Shown: in pieces, positions 1-11,650 of the stretch
Layout of the letters: every line of letters starts with the position of its first letter
Position numbering within the stretch: position 1 is the stretch's first letter
Assembly: GCA_015039365.1 (NCBI GenBank)
Contig: WION01000074.1
Coordinates: 124,001 to 188,000, forward strand
Direction: 5' to 3'
DNA length: 64,000 nt
From: Amanita rubescens
Taxonomy: Eukaryota; Basidiomycota; Agaricomycetes; Agaricales; Amanitaceae
Made by a program: the position numbers and the translations under genes
The notes under the pieces: generated by a model
Databases searched by the model: none
Seen by the model: the letters and a program-made list of their open reading frames with translations, nothing else
Told to the model about the DNA's origin: nothing

Positions 1-320
1 ATCTGCCCTTAGACGATCATCCGAACCACTTCCGTAGGACTGCCATTTGAACTTAAAGTAATATATTTTGCAGTTATGCAACTTAAGTACGGGTAGAGTC
101 GGGATGTACAGACTATCCGAACTGTGGCGTGGGTTTATGTGCTCATTTTTTTCTCCAATCTGAATTACCCAAACCTCACTTTGTTCCTGCTTTCCACCTC
201 CTGCTCACCAACTTCATGCAGAAAAGGGATGTTAGTAACTTGACCAGCCTCGTCAACTACAATGTCCGAGTATTCCATGACGAGAATGTCTTGAATTATC
301 GAGGCCATAGGCGTCCCGGT
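1..320 (+). repeat. Dispersed degenerate repeat, copy 1
   Basis: The stretch from about 90 to 290 is clearly similar to 62,240-62,480 (+) and to the reverse strand of about 50,040-50,250. Shared landmarks include the cagactatc(c/t)gaactgtg block, a T-rich run, and the words for PHFVPAFH and LVN(Y/C)(N/D)VR. Open frames here are short and differ between copies, so I read it as relics of a repeated element or dead gene rather than an active gene. Nothing else is seen in 320-640. Confidence 0.55.
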
Positions 321-804
321 CCACAGTGCAGTTGCGCACAAGCAGAATATATGGAGGAGGAATGGAAGCGGTAATAGTTGAGCGTAGATGAAGAAAGAAG
401 TTACCAAGCGTACAGTAGACATCTTCAGGGTAGATGGTAGGAGAAACAGAAAAAGGCAGGCTGTCACTTTGTCACGCATCACCTCGGCTCGGCTCGGAAG
501 CCGGAAGCCTTATCCTCTTCTCTATCCTTACCTATAGATCTCTCACAAGTCGTTATTTTGCAATGGCACTTGTGACGGTTGCTACTTACTTTCGTACAGA
601 CACACAAAATCACACTAGGCGGTCTGTACAAATCTTGAAGCGTTGCGCTGCCTGCAGGGTTCGCTAATCAATGAAGTCCATCATCAGTTTCAGCATTCCT
701 ATCATAATAATGCCACTTGCCATATCAACTGCCGCGCATCTCGAATAACTTCCTATGATATCCTGCTTCATCGCCTCCGTCCTCTCATCTCTTCAACCTC
801 ATCC

Positions 805-2405
805 ATGTTGACCAAATTCGGGTCAGTTTTAACGTTCATTCTCGCGGTAGCACTTGTGGCACTCCTCGCTGTCGCTGTCTACTTTCAACATGATCGCACA
901 CGTACAGAGGATTTCATTGCCATTCTCCCCGACAACAGTAGAAACATACCAAGCCATTCCAGCAAAGCTGACTACCACACCTACGAGCTCGATGATCATT
1001 CCAGGAAAGCGTCGCATCAACAAAATGCGATTAACTCGAAACGCAATTATGGACTCGCTCCAATCCCCTTCGTACAAGGCGACAACAGTTCCGAGTCTCC
1101 CGCCCAGGCGCTTGATATGGAACTAGTCTTGATCGAACCGCGGAAAAATCCGAGTTCAGAGAAAGGGCCCGGACGGATAGGCCGGGCGAAACTAGGTCTA
1201 CACAAAGCGCTGTCAAACGGTGTGGAATTTGATATGTGGACGGGAAAGGCCACTATCGAAGGACAAGAATTCCGTCTCTTATTCGATACCACTTCATTCG
1301 GTCTCTGGGTCCCATCAATGGATAGTGACGTGAAGGGCAAAAAAGGGTTTGATGTCAAAGCGGCACCGCGTGTGAAGGAAGTACCTTATCGCGCAGAAAT
1401 CCCCAAGCATCACTTAATCCAAGATGATGGTGAAGCTAAACCTTATAGTGGTCAGGTGGTAATTGGGGACAAAACAGGCCGCAGCACGCTCTTCTGGACT
1501 GTCAAGAAATTCAAACCAGGGTTTGAAAGACTTCCGTTTGACGGGTGCGTATTCTTGATGAGAAGGAAAATGTTACCGAACACATTTATCAGCGTTCTCG
1601 GTTTGGGTTTCCGTCATCTAGGCGAGGATAATCCGGGAATGTCTTTCCTCGATCAGATTTGTACCTGGGATCATGTCGACTGCATATTTTCATTCTACCT
1701 TGCAGATACGGATTCACAACTTCACTTATTGAACACAGACCCAAAGTGCTTCAAGGAAGATACTATTGAGCACCACAAAGCTCTTCCATATCTCGAGACG
1801 CAGAATTTCCTCTCTTACTGGGTAATTGGACCAGCCGTGATCAAAACCAATGGGGTCCCTGCAGTGACAATCACGGAAACCATACTGGACACTAGAACGG
1901 GTCCCATATTCGGCCCGCCCCACCTTGTGTATGCGTTCTACGACAAGCTACATAAATTCAAGTTAGACGTTGACATTCGAAAACACGGGGGACATGATCT
2001 CTATTTCTTCAATTGTGGATCACGTGCTGCAGAATTCAAAATCAGTTTTTCTTGGGGAATGAGGGACTGGGAATGGACGGCGAATCAGTAAGCAATCATA
2101 GCTTCGTTCTAGATCACTGATATTCATCGCGCGCCCAATAGATTAATTCTCTTCAAAACGAATGATGGGAAATGTGCCGGGGCAATTCAACCGCGACCAA
2201 AGTCTCTGGGCATGAAAGAAGATGCATGGGTGGTTGGAACTAGGTAAACCTTGCAAAGGATTTGGTCTGAGTCAATTCAAACTGATATCGGCACCACAGC
2301 CTCCTGAGGATGCTGTATGGTACATTCCATTGGGGTGACCTCGGTTCGTCATGGGTTGCGTTTGCAGAGGTCAAACCATGTTGGCCGTTTATGCGAGTCC
2401 ATTGA
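805..2405 (+). CDS. Membrane-anchored pepsin-fold (A1) aspartic protease-like protein, copy 1
   Basis: Exons 805-2087, 2142-2243 and 2300-2405 give 496 aa. The single open frame stops at 2091, but that TAA lies inside a donor (CA|GTAAGC). Joining on restores the C-terminal pepsin lobe, ending WVVGTSLLRMLYGTF...WVAFAEV, which corresponds to the family's G-x-x-FLR...VGFA region. Residues about 5-27 form one hydrophobic segment after a short basic N-terminus, suggesting a type II membrane protein. Both pepsin lobes are visible: FDTTSFGLWVPS (normally DTGSS-LWVPS) and LDTRTGPIFGPP (normally DTGTS). The catalytic aspartates are kept but both motif glycines are replaced, so activity is doubtful. 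Start chosen at 805 because the paralog's ATG (3284) aligns there; an upstream frame extension begins only with TTG. Family assignment is firm, loss of activity is inference. Confidence 0.85.
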
Positions 2406-3283
2406 AGCAATCAGCAAACGAATTAGTGGACGAAGCGTTTGCGACTTACATAGCCCAAAGTGATCCGTCGTCATAAACGTTTTGGTAGGATGTTCAGGAC
2501 TCCCCGCCCCGGCATATGTATTCCTTGTTTCCGTGTCCCCAGAAGCTACGCTAAGAGCACAATCAGTTGATAAAGATTTGTAAGTTCAAGCGGAGAGAGC
2601 TTCAACTTGAAGAGTAAAATTCCAAACTTTTGCTAGCTGCCCGCACGAAACCTGAATGACGTCTCCGATGACCATTGTGCAAGTCGTGTTTGATAGCTGA
2701 GCGCCGAATCCTAGTCCGTCCTCTGTGGCTTCCAACTTTGGAGGTATGATACCGCCAATGAAAAAAGAAATCGGCTTAAAAATCTATGAGTCGTCTGTAA
2801 TGACGACGGCTGATGCTAGATAGGGGTTCTGTCATGCTCTTCCCCCAAAACATAACATACAATTGAGCGGGTAGTGATTTAGAAAAGGGCTTGAACGGCT
2901 CCCACTCTGTTAGTAATGGAACCGATGATGGAGGCCAACGATGGTCCATGCATCATCGATCATCGATCATAGCCCCGATCGAAATCGTTGACACGCCTTC
3001 TTCTAGCTTCTTCTGCGATGATATCTGTCACCACGCGGGCAGACTAACAGTACACCACTCGCGAGGAGCTGCTCCGATTCCGCACCGTCGGCGTTCCGGG
3101 CGTTGCCTGTGCGCTGCTTGCCAGGGTTCGCTAATCGAGTGTTGAAGTCCATCAGTTTCAACACTCCAATGTATCATGATCTCACTTGCCATACCAACTG
3201 CCGCGCACCTCGAATAACTTCTTCTGCCAATCTATGGTATCCTGTTTCATCGCCTCCGTCCTCTCCTCTCTCCAACCTCGTCC
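2406..3283. other. Intergenic spacer between the duplicated protease-like genes
   Basis: The first 100 bp and last 170 bp are parts of the duplicated unit. The middle contains no frame with protein-like composition and no recognisable RNA gene. A short direct repeat (atcatcgatcatcgatcat) lies near 2950. Confidence 0.6.
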
Positions 3284-4914
3284 ATGTTGGCCAAATTCGG
3301 GTCATTTTTAACGTTCATTCTCGCAGTAGTACTTGTGGTGCTCCTCACTGTCACTGTCTACTTTCAACACGAACGCACACGTACAGATGATTTCAGGATC
3401 ATTCTCCCCGACAACGATAGAAACATACCAAGCCATCCCAGCAAAGCTGACTACTACAACTACGGGCTCAATGATCATTCCAGGGAAGCGCAGCATCAAC
3501 AAAATGCGGTTAACTCGGAACGCAATTATGAACTCGCTATAATCCCCTTCACGCAAAGCGACAACAGTTCCGAGTCTTCCGCCCAGGCGCTCGATATGGA
3601 ACCAGTCTTGATCGAACCGCGGAAGGAACCCAGGATAGGCCGGGCGAAACTAGACCTGCACCGGGCGCTGTCAAACGGTGTGGATTTCGATATGTGGACG
3701 GGAATGGCTATTATCGGTGGACAGAGATTCCGTCTCTTATTCGATACCACTTCATCCGGTCTCTGGATCCCATCAATGGATAGTGACGTGCGGGGAAAAG
3801 AAAAGTTTGATTTCAAAGCAGCGCAGCTTGTGGAGGAATTGCCTTGTCACACCGACATCCCCAGACATCGGTTAATCCCACAGGATGGAAATCCCAATGA
3901 AGTTAAACTTTATAAAGGTCAGGTGAAGATTGGGGGCAAATCAGCCCTTCACACAATCTTCTGGACTGTCAGAAATTTCAAACCAGGGTTTGAAGGGCTT
4001 CCGTTTGACGGGTGCGTACTCTTGATGGGAAGGAAAATGTTGCTGAACCCATTGATCAGCGTTCTCGGCTTGGGATTCCGTAAACTAGACAAAGATTATC
4101 CGGGAACTTCTTTCTTGGATCGGATTTGTGTGCGGTACTATGCAGAATGCATATTTTCATTCTACCTTGCAGATTTGGCTTCACAACTTCACTTATTGAG
4201 GACAGACCCGAAGTGCTTCAAGGAAGATACCGTTGAGTACCACACAGTTCTTCCATATCTCGAGACCCAGAATTTCCTCTCTTACTGGGTAATTGGGGGT
4301 GGCACGATCAAAACCAATGGGGTCCCTACAGTGACAGTTATGCAAACCATATTCGACACTACAACGGGTCCCATATTCGGCCCTCCCCAACTTGTGAATG
4401 AATTCTACAAGAAGCTACACGAATTCGGGCTAGACGTTGAAACTCGAAAACGCGGGGGACGTAATCTCTATTTCTTCAATTGTGGACCACGTGCTGCGGA
4501 ATTCAAAATAAGTTTTTCTTGGGGAAAGAGGGACTGGGAATGGGCGGCGAATCAGTAAGCAATCACGGCTTCATTTTAGATCGTTGATATTCATCGCGCG
4601 CCCAATAGGCTGGTCCTCTTCAAAACGGATGACGGGAAATGCGCCGGGGCAATTCAGCCGCGACCACAGTCTATGGGCGTGAAAGAAGGTGCATGGGTGG
4701 TTGGAACTAGGTAAACCTTGCAAAGGATTTGGTTTGAGTCAATTCAAACTGATATCGGCACCACAGCTTCCTGAGGATGGTGTATGCTACGTTTCATCGG
4801 CATGCCCCAGGCTCGTCGTGGGTTGCGTTTGCAGAGGTCACGCAATGTCCGCCGCAGAAGCGCCAAACCCAGGGAAGCAACCAGGGAAAGAATAAGCACC
4901 CGCGACTTACATAA
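3284..4914 (+). CDS. Membrane-anchored pepsin-fold (A1) aspartic protease-like protein, copy 2
   Basis: Exons 3284-4554, 4609-4710 and 4767-4914 give 506 aa. As in copy 1, the apparent stop at 4556-4558 sits in a donor, and the second exon (102 nt in both copies) plus the third restore the pepsin C-terminus, here SFLRMVYATF...SSWVAFAEV. It has the same N-terminal membrane anchor. The catalytic motifs read FDTTSSGLWIPS and FDTTTGPIFGPP: both Asp are retained and both Gly of DTG replaced. It lacks about nine residues in the linker relative to copy 1 and has a longer, basic, Gln/Lys-rich tail after the pepsin domain. The coding frame is kept open in both copies despite many substitutions, which argues that the proteins are maintained. 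Substrate and role unknown. Confidence 0.85.
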
Positions 4915-5102
4915 CCCAAAGTGCCATGTCGTCCTAAACGTTTTGATAAGATGTTCAGGACTCCCCCCCACTCATACATTCACCTCCGATCATAAACAGT
5001 ACAATTACGAGTTGCAACCATACATCGAACAGCCTTCTCGCATAAATGTTATCACATGATCTATGACGAAGATCCATCAGTAAAAGCTGAGAATCAACGA
5101 GC

Positions 5103-6902
5103 TCAGGTTTCACCTCCGAGCGTTTTAGACATGAAGCCAATTTCACAGTAACAAAAGTAGTCTGCAAGCGTTGAGATTGATAGAGAAAGATAAAGTCAGA
5201 ACTCACATATCCATTTCCGCTTAAAGACGTCAATGCTCTCCTTTCCGCTATCACCGCATTTCTCACCCATGACATCTGGATAATCTCTCTGTAAAGCAGG
5301 CACAATTACGTCCTCAAAACATTTCAAGAAACGTTTCCGCCATTCGCGCAACGTGCGTACATAGTGCACGCTGATATTTGTGACCGAGTCGACGGTCAGA
5401 TGGCCTTGAGAACCTGTTTCAAGGGTTTTTACTAAACGCGACAAGGAGGGAATGAAGCCTCCAGGGAAAACTAGATTCAGCTTGAGAAACTATGGAATAT
5501 GATATGTGATGATGATTTCTTACTCTGTTCGGTCACCGTTTCATCAGAATCAAGAAGCATACGAGGAATAGAACTAGTACTGACCCATTTCCGCATAAAA
5601 TCTGGCTTTTGTGCATTGCACCCTATGGTACGATTATGTCCAAGTAGGAAAATGATACAAGGGACGTATTGGAAACAACGTACTGGCTTCAGGCATCGTG
5701 ATGACTTGTACCACACCGATTGCGTCCTTCAGTTTCATTGCCCAATGCACCATGCGCCAGAACTCCTCAAGAAAATCTTCTCCTACATGTTCCATCATTT
5801 CAATGCTGACGACCCGGTCAAACGCATTTTCCCAATCAGAAGGCATTTTCCGATAATCCATTAGATGAACTGTGATCCTATCGCTAAGGCCTGCAGCAGC
5901 TATGCGTTCTTGAGCCAAAGACTGTTGATGAACTGACAGGGTTATTGCGTCGATTTTTGTTGACGGGATGGACTCCGCGATCATCATGGCCAGCGAACCC
6001 CAGCCACAACCGATATCAAGTATGCGGTGACCTGGAAGGATTTTTGCCTTATCAATAGCATGTTTCAACTTTCGTACTTGACCCTCATGTAGTTCGTCTC
6101 GTGCTAAATTGTCTTCTCCGCCCACTGTGTCAACGCTTTTGGAGCTGCCTTGGGAATCAAAGATGGCGCAAGAATAAGTCATGTCTTTCGACAAGAATCC
6201 TGAAATCCGATTCCACCTTTCTGCCGATGGAATTGAAGCTGGAGAACGCACCTGCGAACATGTCATTCGAGATATCATAATGGGCTGAGATGTTGGCGTG
6301 CGAATTGTTGACTGTACCGAGGAATCGGAGATTCGTTATCTTCCGAGGGAGATTGAACAAGAATGAAGAGCTTAGCCCAAGTCCAGACAGAGCTTCTTCG
6401 TTCTCGAGGAAAATCTATAGAGCGGAAGGTTAAAGCTAACCGGGGTAAATTTAGCCTGGTCGGAGCTGGTTACCTCGAATAACGAAACTAAATCATCGCA
6501 CGCAACATCTCCAAACATATATGCCTCGGCAAAGCCAAGATCCCCTGCAGTGCACAGCCGCAACCAAAAAGTATCATTCAAGACTCGGAATTCCGCTCTC
6601 AAGTCTGGCCGGCAGTTATCTTGCTCCTCCGACGCAGGAAAGACGTAAATCTGCTCCGGCGTGCAAACCTTCAGCTCTCCAACTCGAATACACCGCATGG
6701 CGCTAGTTCGGTCACCGTCAACAGCTTGGAGCCGAGGGAATAGTAAGGACACATACTTCAGTATTGTAGCTTCGGCGAGCTTTGCGACAGATCCAGACGT
6801 TCTTCTGAACACAGCATCAGCGACATTCGTCCATACGTTGTCGATAAGTGCGGAGATGGAGAATGTGTGTCTTGCAGGGGTATCCAATAGTTGCGTTGAC
6901 AT
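5103..6902 (-). CDS. Cyclopropane-fatty-acyl-phospholipid synthase-like SAM methyltransferase
   Basis: Six exons on the minus strand: 6474-6902, 6252-6414, 5684-6199, 5581-5622, 5207-5470, 5103-5161 (490 aa, all phases consistent). The family transfers the methyl of S-adenosylmethionine to double bonds of membrane phospholipid acyl chains. Visible landmarks in order: the N-terminal CFA domain (AEAYMFGDVACDDL), HYDISNDMF, the YSCAIF cysteine motif, the SAM loop LDIGCGWGSL, the EMMEHVG active-site glutamate segment, a KWVIFPGG segment spanning two exons, and the C-terminus WIYYFCYCEIGF. Length fits the fungal/plant-type CFA enzymes. The exon of 42 nt is unusually small but is matched by a 39-nt exon in the decayed paralog at 9.8-11.6 kb. 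Whether the product is a cyclopropane or a methyl-branched lipid cannot be told from sequence. Confidence 0.9.
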
Positions 6903-6943
6903 AGCGGATAAGGGGGGCCGCCCATCTTCTCAAAATCCAATCC

Positions 6944-6967
6944 GTATATATATATATATATATATAA
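6944..6967. repeat. (TA)n microsatellite
   Basis: A run of alternating TA of about 20 bp just upstream of the CFA-like gene start, in its promoter side. Confidence 0.9.
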
Positions 6968-7592
6968 TCGGCCAAGAATGGGGTTCATTGCGTTCCCGAA
7001 CAGCGGCGCAAATTAGCCACCAAAGTGACAGATAAGATTGAGAGGAATACCGTTATAACCCTGTCATACTACCGCCCCACAAACTCCGTACATTAATCCG
7101 CGCGAAGCCCCCCAAAGCTTGTCGTTGCCGTAACTTCTGACAGATGGCATTTTCACGACATTGTCATTTCAGCGCTGGCCGTAGAAAAGTGGATGAGAAT
7201 TGTACATTAAATTAGCGAGCCTGGTGTGCCCTGCCAATGTGCTCAACCCTTTTGTCCCCAGCCATCATGACCCACCAGGCTGCATAGAAATCCCGTGCGA
7301 CGATCTGAACGACTTTCTTCTCTATTTCAAGCTTCATTGAAATTCGAACTGACCGGTGCTCGGGAGTGGACATGATATGCGTAACTGTAAGACGGATCCG
7401 AGTAGCAGACAAATAGATATAAACATCGCCTTTCATGTGGCTAGTAGCCCCTATTCGATCTGAAACATGGCACGTACCTGCATTTTAGACACCACGCTGT
7501 CGTCTGCTCTTGACCTAGTCCACTTGTGCGTATCATTTCGTTTCCCTTCCTTATCCTTCCCAGTTACATCGCATCATCTAGGACTTCTCTCA
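6968..7592. other. Divergent intergenic region
   Basis: Lies between the CFA-like gene (leftward) and the APH-like gene (rightward). No gene recognised. A candidate intron (gtgcgtatc...ttcccag, 7526-7562) just before the chosen start of the next gene could belong to its 5' leader. Confidence 0.5.
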
Positions 7593-8540
7593 ATGACGCC
7601 CGACGAAATAGCCACTCTTGAGACCAACATCGTTGACATCTGCAAAGCACACGAGACAGAGAATTGGCGTAAAGATGGCTACCGCCCATGCGTGTCTGTC
7701 GAACCGTGCTATTTCGTGAAATATGGCGACTGTGAAACGCTAGGGCCTGAAATTACAACTCAAAAATACTTCTTCGACTACGCAAAATCACAGCCAGACA
7801 CGTCATGCGTACCACGTATTCCCGAGATAAAACATTGCTTTCAAAAAGAATTCACAATGTATTTGGTCATGGAACATATCACGCTCATGGATCCCCCTTC
7901 AGACCTCATCAAGAGGGTAGCAGAAGCTCTCAAGTGGCTCTCGGAGGTGAAACCTCCTCCCGACCATGTCATTGGTCCCTTGGGGGGCGGTCGCATCCGC
8001 CATAGAGTCTTTCAGGACTTCGAGGCACCTCTACCTTTCCCGAACGTCGATGCCTTGGAGCGGTATTTGGAGAAAGTGCGCCCATGCTTGTTTTTTATTG
8101 AGTATGTACCATTCACTAACATGTAATCTGGGACAGGCGTACACGATGCTCCCGCTCGGAATGAAGAATGGGTTGTCTCCTGTCAAGATCAGCAACGACC
8201 GCCTGATGTTCACGCAGTCCAACATCGACCTCAGCAACTTTGGCGTAGACGAGCAGGATAAGACTGTTTTCATGGATTTTAGGGATATAGGGCTGTTGCC
8301 TGAGACGTTCGTAGCATATACAATGCGCCTCGCCCCCATTTCCTTGGGTTTGTTGAATGATTCATTTTGCCACGTTGACCAGGATCCGCTGGTATTTGGG
8401 GATGGTGGGCGACGACACCCTCGGTACGTCAACTTGAACTTGACGTGGAATTTTAACCAACGCTAGCCATAGGCTTGAACGAGTACGGCAATCCCAAGAA
8501 GAGAGGGGCAGCAAAAACTAGACCAAGGGTATCCCGATAG
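7593..8540 (+). CDS. APH/protein-kinase-like fold protein, possibly frame-disrupted at the 3' end
   Basis: Exons 7593-8075 and 8137-8466 give 270 aa; the intron is 61 nt with a good branch site (cactaac). The architecture is that of the kinase-like aminoglycoside-phosphotransferase superfamily that is expanded in Agaricomycetes: TMYLVMEHI-like hinge (YLVMEHITL), IGPLGGGRIRH, then TQSNIDLSNF and VFMDF at the positions of HxDxxxxN and the metal-binding Asp. If aligned so, the catalytic His and Asp are Gln and Asn. After about codon 240 the open frame loses family character, while another frame reads LGMVGDDTL, then an intron 8424-8466 and IGLNEYGNPKKRG to a stop at 8540. That looks like the authentic end, implying a one-base slip near 8340-8400. 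The start at 7467 (42 aa longer) is an alternative. Substrate unknown. Confidence 0.6.
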
Positions 8541-9771
8541 GGATGTACACTGTCGACCTCCAAGTTAAGCCTAGTAAGTAAACATCGCAAGTTGAACGCG
8601 TACTAACTAATCTAGAAATGTAAGATCTGGGTTTGAGTTTTCTGGGTGGATAGCTTCCGCAACCGTTGTTCTCAGCCATTGTTGTCCGTATTCCGTTCAT
8701 CTATCGTGAATCACGCTCTCCATGCCCGCGCTCCTCCTCGAGTCGTCATTCATTTCTTGAACCCCACTACGCACCCAACCCGTCGTTCTAAAACAGCGAA
8801 CGCCATTCCAAGCCTGACAGATTACTGAGACTTCGTCCTCGTCATCATGATGTAGCTACCTGAACATTTCTACTACCTTGATATCCTCGTCTATCCCGTA
8901 GGCAGATGCATCTTTAACAGAATAACAGTTAATACAATCGACTTAAACATTCAGCAGAGTATAGACGAATACGATGGTTTGAGCACTTGTAGCCTATCTT
9001 TATGCATGCAACGAGAGAGAAAACTGACTGGATTTTCTCTTGCTTCTACAGTATACGCGCACTGGAACCGTGTTATTGTGGTCCCGATTCCCGAAAAATG
9101 CATGATATTCTCCTAGCGAGTTGTGCCCAATTTTCTCAACTCATCGTGACCCATAGATCAACTCACGACAGGATCAAAGTACTAATACGTCAAAGCGCGA
9201 GAGGGATCGATACTTTGACGTGCTCGTTGTGAGCGAATGGTGCTGACTGGGTCCTTCTGGTCCGAAGAAGTTGGTGGAATATAAGCATCCCCAATTCTGA
9301 GTTCTTGTCGAACATTCGGATGCTCGGTTTGCCTAGTCTCGACACAAATCCGGCAAGCGGATTACCTCACGTTTCCGTGCTCGATTAGGGAGCGCTTAGT
9401 TGAGCACGGACAATATTAAATTATGGCCTGGCCTCAACTTACCCTAATTTACCGCCCAAGAACACAGCCAAATGACAGCCGACACGAGGACAACGGATTC
9501 GATGCCCACTGTAATTGAGCAGGCAGACGCGCCCGCCGCCGAACGGAATCATACTACTGATTGCTGACGTTATTATATATCGCCATAGGGAGAAAACGGA
9601 ACAGATGCACTCACCAGCGAACCCTCCCAAAGCGTGGCTCACCGTTCTTATGCTATTCACACGATATGCTTAGAGAAACCGGAACTACCTCTATAGCCCA
9701 AAATCTAGCTTGTAAGATTACGGGAGAAGACGGGAACACAACGTTCCAATTCAATTCAAAAATTGGCGCTA
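8541..9771. other. Intergenic, no gene recognised
   Basis: Only short frames without family features. The segment 9638-9771 is the 3' flank of the CFA-like pseudogene; it is repeated with the pseudogene tail at 32.1-32.6 kb. Confidence 0.5.
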
Positions 9772-11650
9772 TTACAACAAACGACCGAACATGGGATTGT
9801 CTCCCCTCATGACCGTTATGACATGATCTGCGAAGAAAATGTAGTGAGAAATGGTGATAGTAGGGGTCGACCTTACTTGCAAGAACTCCAGATCTGAAGA
9901 AATATTCACCCCAAGAAAAGTGATCTGCAAAGACGTCTAAATGGAGAGTCTAACCTAGTAGGAGGAGATTCAGGGCTCACATATCCATTTCCGCTTGAAG
10001 ATTTCAATTTCTGCCTTGCCTTTATCACCGTGTTGCTCACCAACAATATCTGGATGATCCCTCTGTAAAACAGGTACAATTACTTTGTAAAAGTTATTAA
10101 CGAATCGCTTGCGCCATTCTCGACACGTGCGACCATAATGTCCAATGTTATTTGTCATCGAATCAATGGTTAGCTGACCTTGAGAGCCAGTTTGAAGACT
10201 CCGGATTAGAACTGACAAGGGGGGTATGTAAAAGATTTCGGGATAGGCTAAAATTGGTTTTCTTAAAACAGTTCAAATGCGAAGCCACGACGATTTCTTA
10301 CCCTATTACGCGAGTTCTTCAACAGAAAGCAAATTGTAACATATGATTACTCACCCATTTCTTTAGGAAACCGGAGCTGTATGAGCATTCTGTGGAACAA
10401 ATTTGTTAAAAACACAGATAAATGGATAACAACGCACTACTCTCTTCAGAGACCGTGGCAGCCACTACTACGCCGACGCCATTCGTCGGATTCATCGCCC
10501 AATGGACTTTAGCCCAAAATGTCTCGATAAGGTTTTTCTCTATATGCGGTATCAATTCAACGCAGGTCACTCGGTCAAAGGCGTGTTGCCAATCAGTGGG
10601 CATCTTAAGATAATCCATATCATGGAATGTGACTCTATCGCTGACACCTGCAAGGGCTGCTTGTTCTCTTGCATGAGCCACCTGACTGACCGAAAGCGTT
10701 ATTGCATCGATTTTCGTGTCTGGAATAGACTGCGCAATCATGATAGCTAGCGATCCCCATCCGCAACCTAGGTCAAGAACACGATGACCAGGGAGAATTC
10801 CGGCCTTGTCGATGACGTATTTCATCTTTCGTACTTGGGCCTCATACAACACATCCACGTTTGGATCCTCTTTAGCCTCTTGACCTTCATCCAATGGATC
10901 GAAAATGGCGCACGAATAATTCATGTCCTTCGACATGTAGGCTGAACTCCGAGATTACATTTTATTCTTTGATTAAAAATCAATATAGACATACCTGAGA
11001 ACATATCATTTGAGATATCATAATGGGCTGCACCATCGGAAAGCGATGCGTCGACAGTGTCCAGGAATCGGTGGTATAAGAATCTCCGAGGAAGGTTGAA
11101 CAGAGACCAAAAACTCCGCTCAAGCTCAAGCAAAGTTTCGTTCCTAGAGAAGATCTACGGGAAAATATAGAAACCATAACTGTGACGATTTAGGAAAAAA
11201 TCATTACCTCTAACAATGGAACCAAGTCGTCGCATGCAACATCTCCAAACATGTACGACTCGGCGAAACCAAGGTCACCAGCGCCAGTACACATTCGCAA
11301 CCAGAAGTTATCGTTCAGTACTCGAATTTCTGCTTTCAAGTCTTGCCTGTGTTCATCTTGCGCCAGAGGTGCTGGAAAAACGTAGACTTGCTTCGGTGTG
11401 GACAATGTCAATTCTCCGACTCTAATTCGCTGAAAAGCGCTAGCCCAGGCATGAGCACCTCATGTTCGAATGAGGAAAAAGTGACAATACGGACTTGAGC
11501 ACTGTAGCCTCAGCTTGACCCGTGACGAATTTTCTGACTACCGCGCCACTTGGCCAGAATTTGTCCATCGATGTAGATATGAAGAATAGGTGTTCGCCAG
11601 GGGAAAATTGCGGGGTGGGGTAGTGACTTCAGGTAATTTCATATTTAAGT
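9772..11650 (-). pseudogene. Second CFA-synthase-like gene, decaying
   Basis: Minus-strand exons matching the 5.1-6.9 kb gene can be traced at 11208-about 11437, 10995-11154, 10441-10941, 10351-10389, 9981-10247, 9877-9924 and 9772-9827; intron positions are shared and one extra intron is present near the 3' end. It is damaged upstream: relative to the paralog one extra base shifts the frame near 11,430-11,445, and no in-frame ATG matches the paralog's start, although the similarity (AEATVLKSV...LSLFPH) runs on to about 11,620. The SAM loop (LDLGCGWGSL) and YSCAIF are kept, but the active-site EHVG segment has become PHIE, losing the conserved glutamate. I therefore infer a non-functional or neofunctionalised copy. 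A shorter protein from a downstream start cannot be excluded. Confidence 0.75.

Larger units (their letters stand above)
640..4975 (+). repeat. Tandem segmental duplication carrying two aspartic-protease-like genes
   Basis: A unit of about 1.9 kb occurs twice in direct orientation, roughly 640-2510 and 3110-4975. Similarity covers about 160 bp upstream of the start codon (landmark agggttcgctaatc), all three exons, both introns and about 100 bp downstream (landmarks acttacata and gatgttcaggactccc). The about 600-bp spacer between the units is unique in this window. Confidence 0.85.

Noticed and set aside
643..804. N-terminal extension of the first protease-like protein
   Set aside because: It begins only with TTG, and the paralog's ATG at 3284 aligns with the internal ATG at 805.
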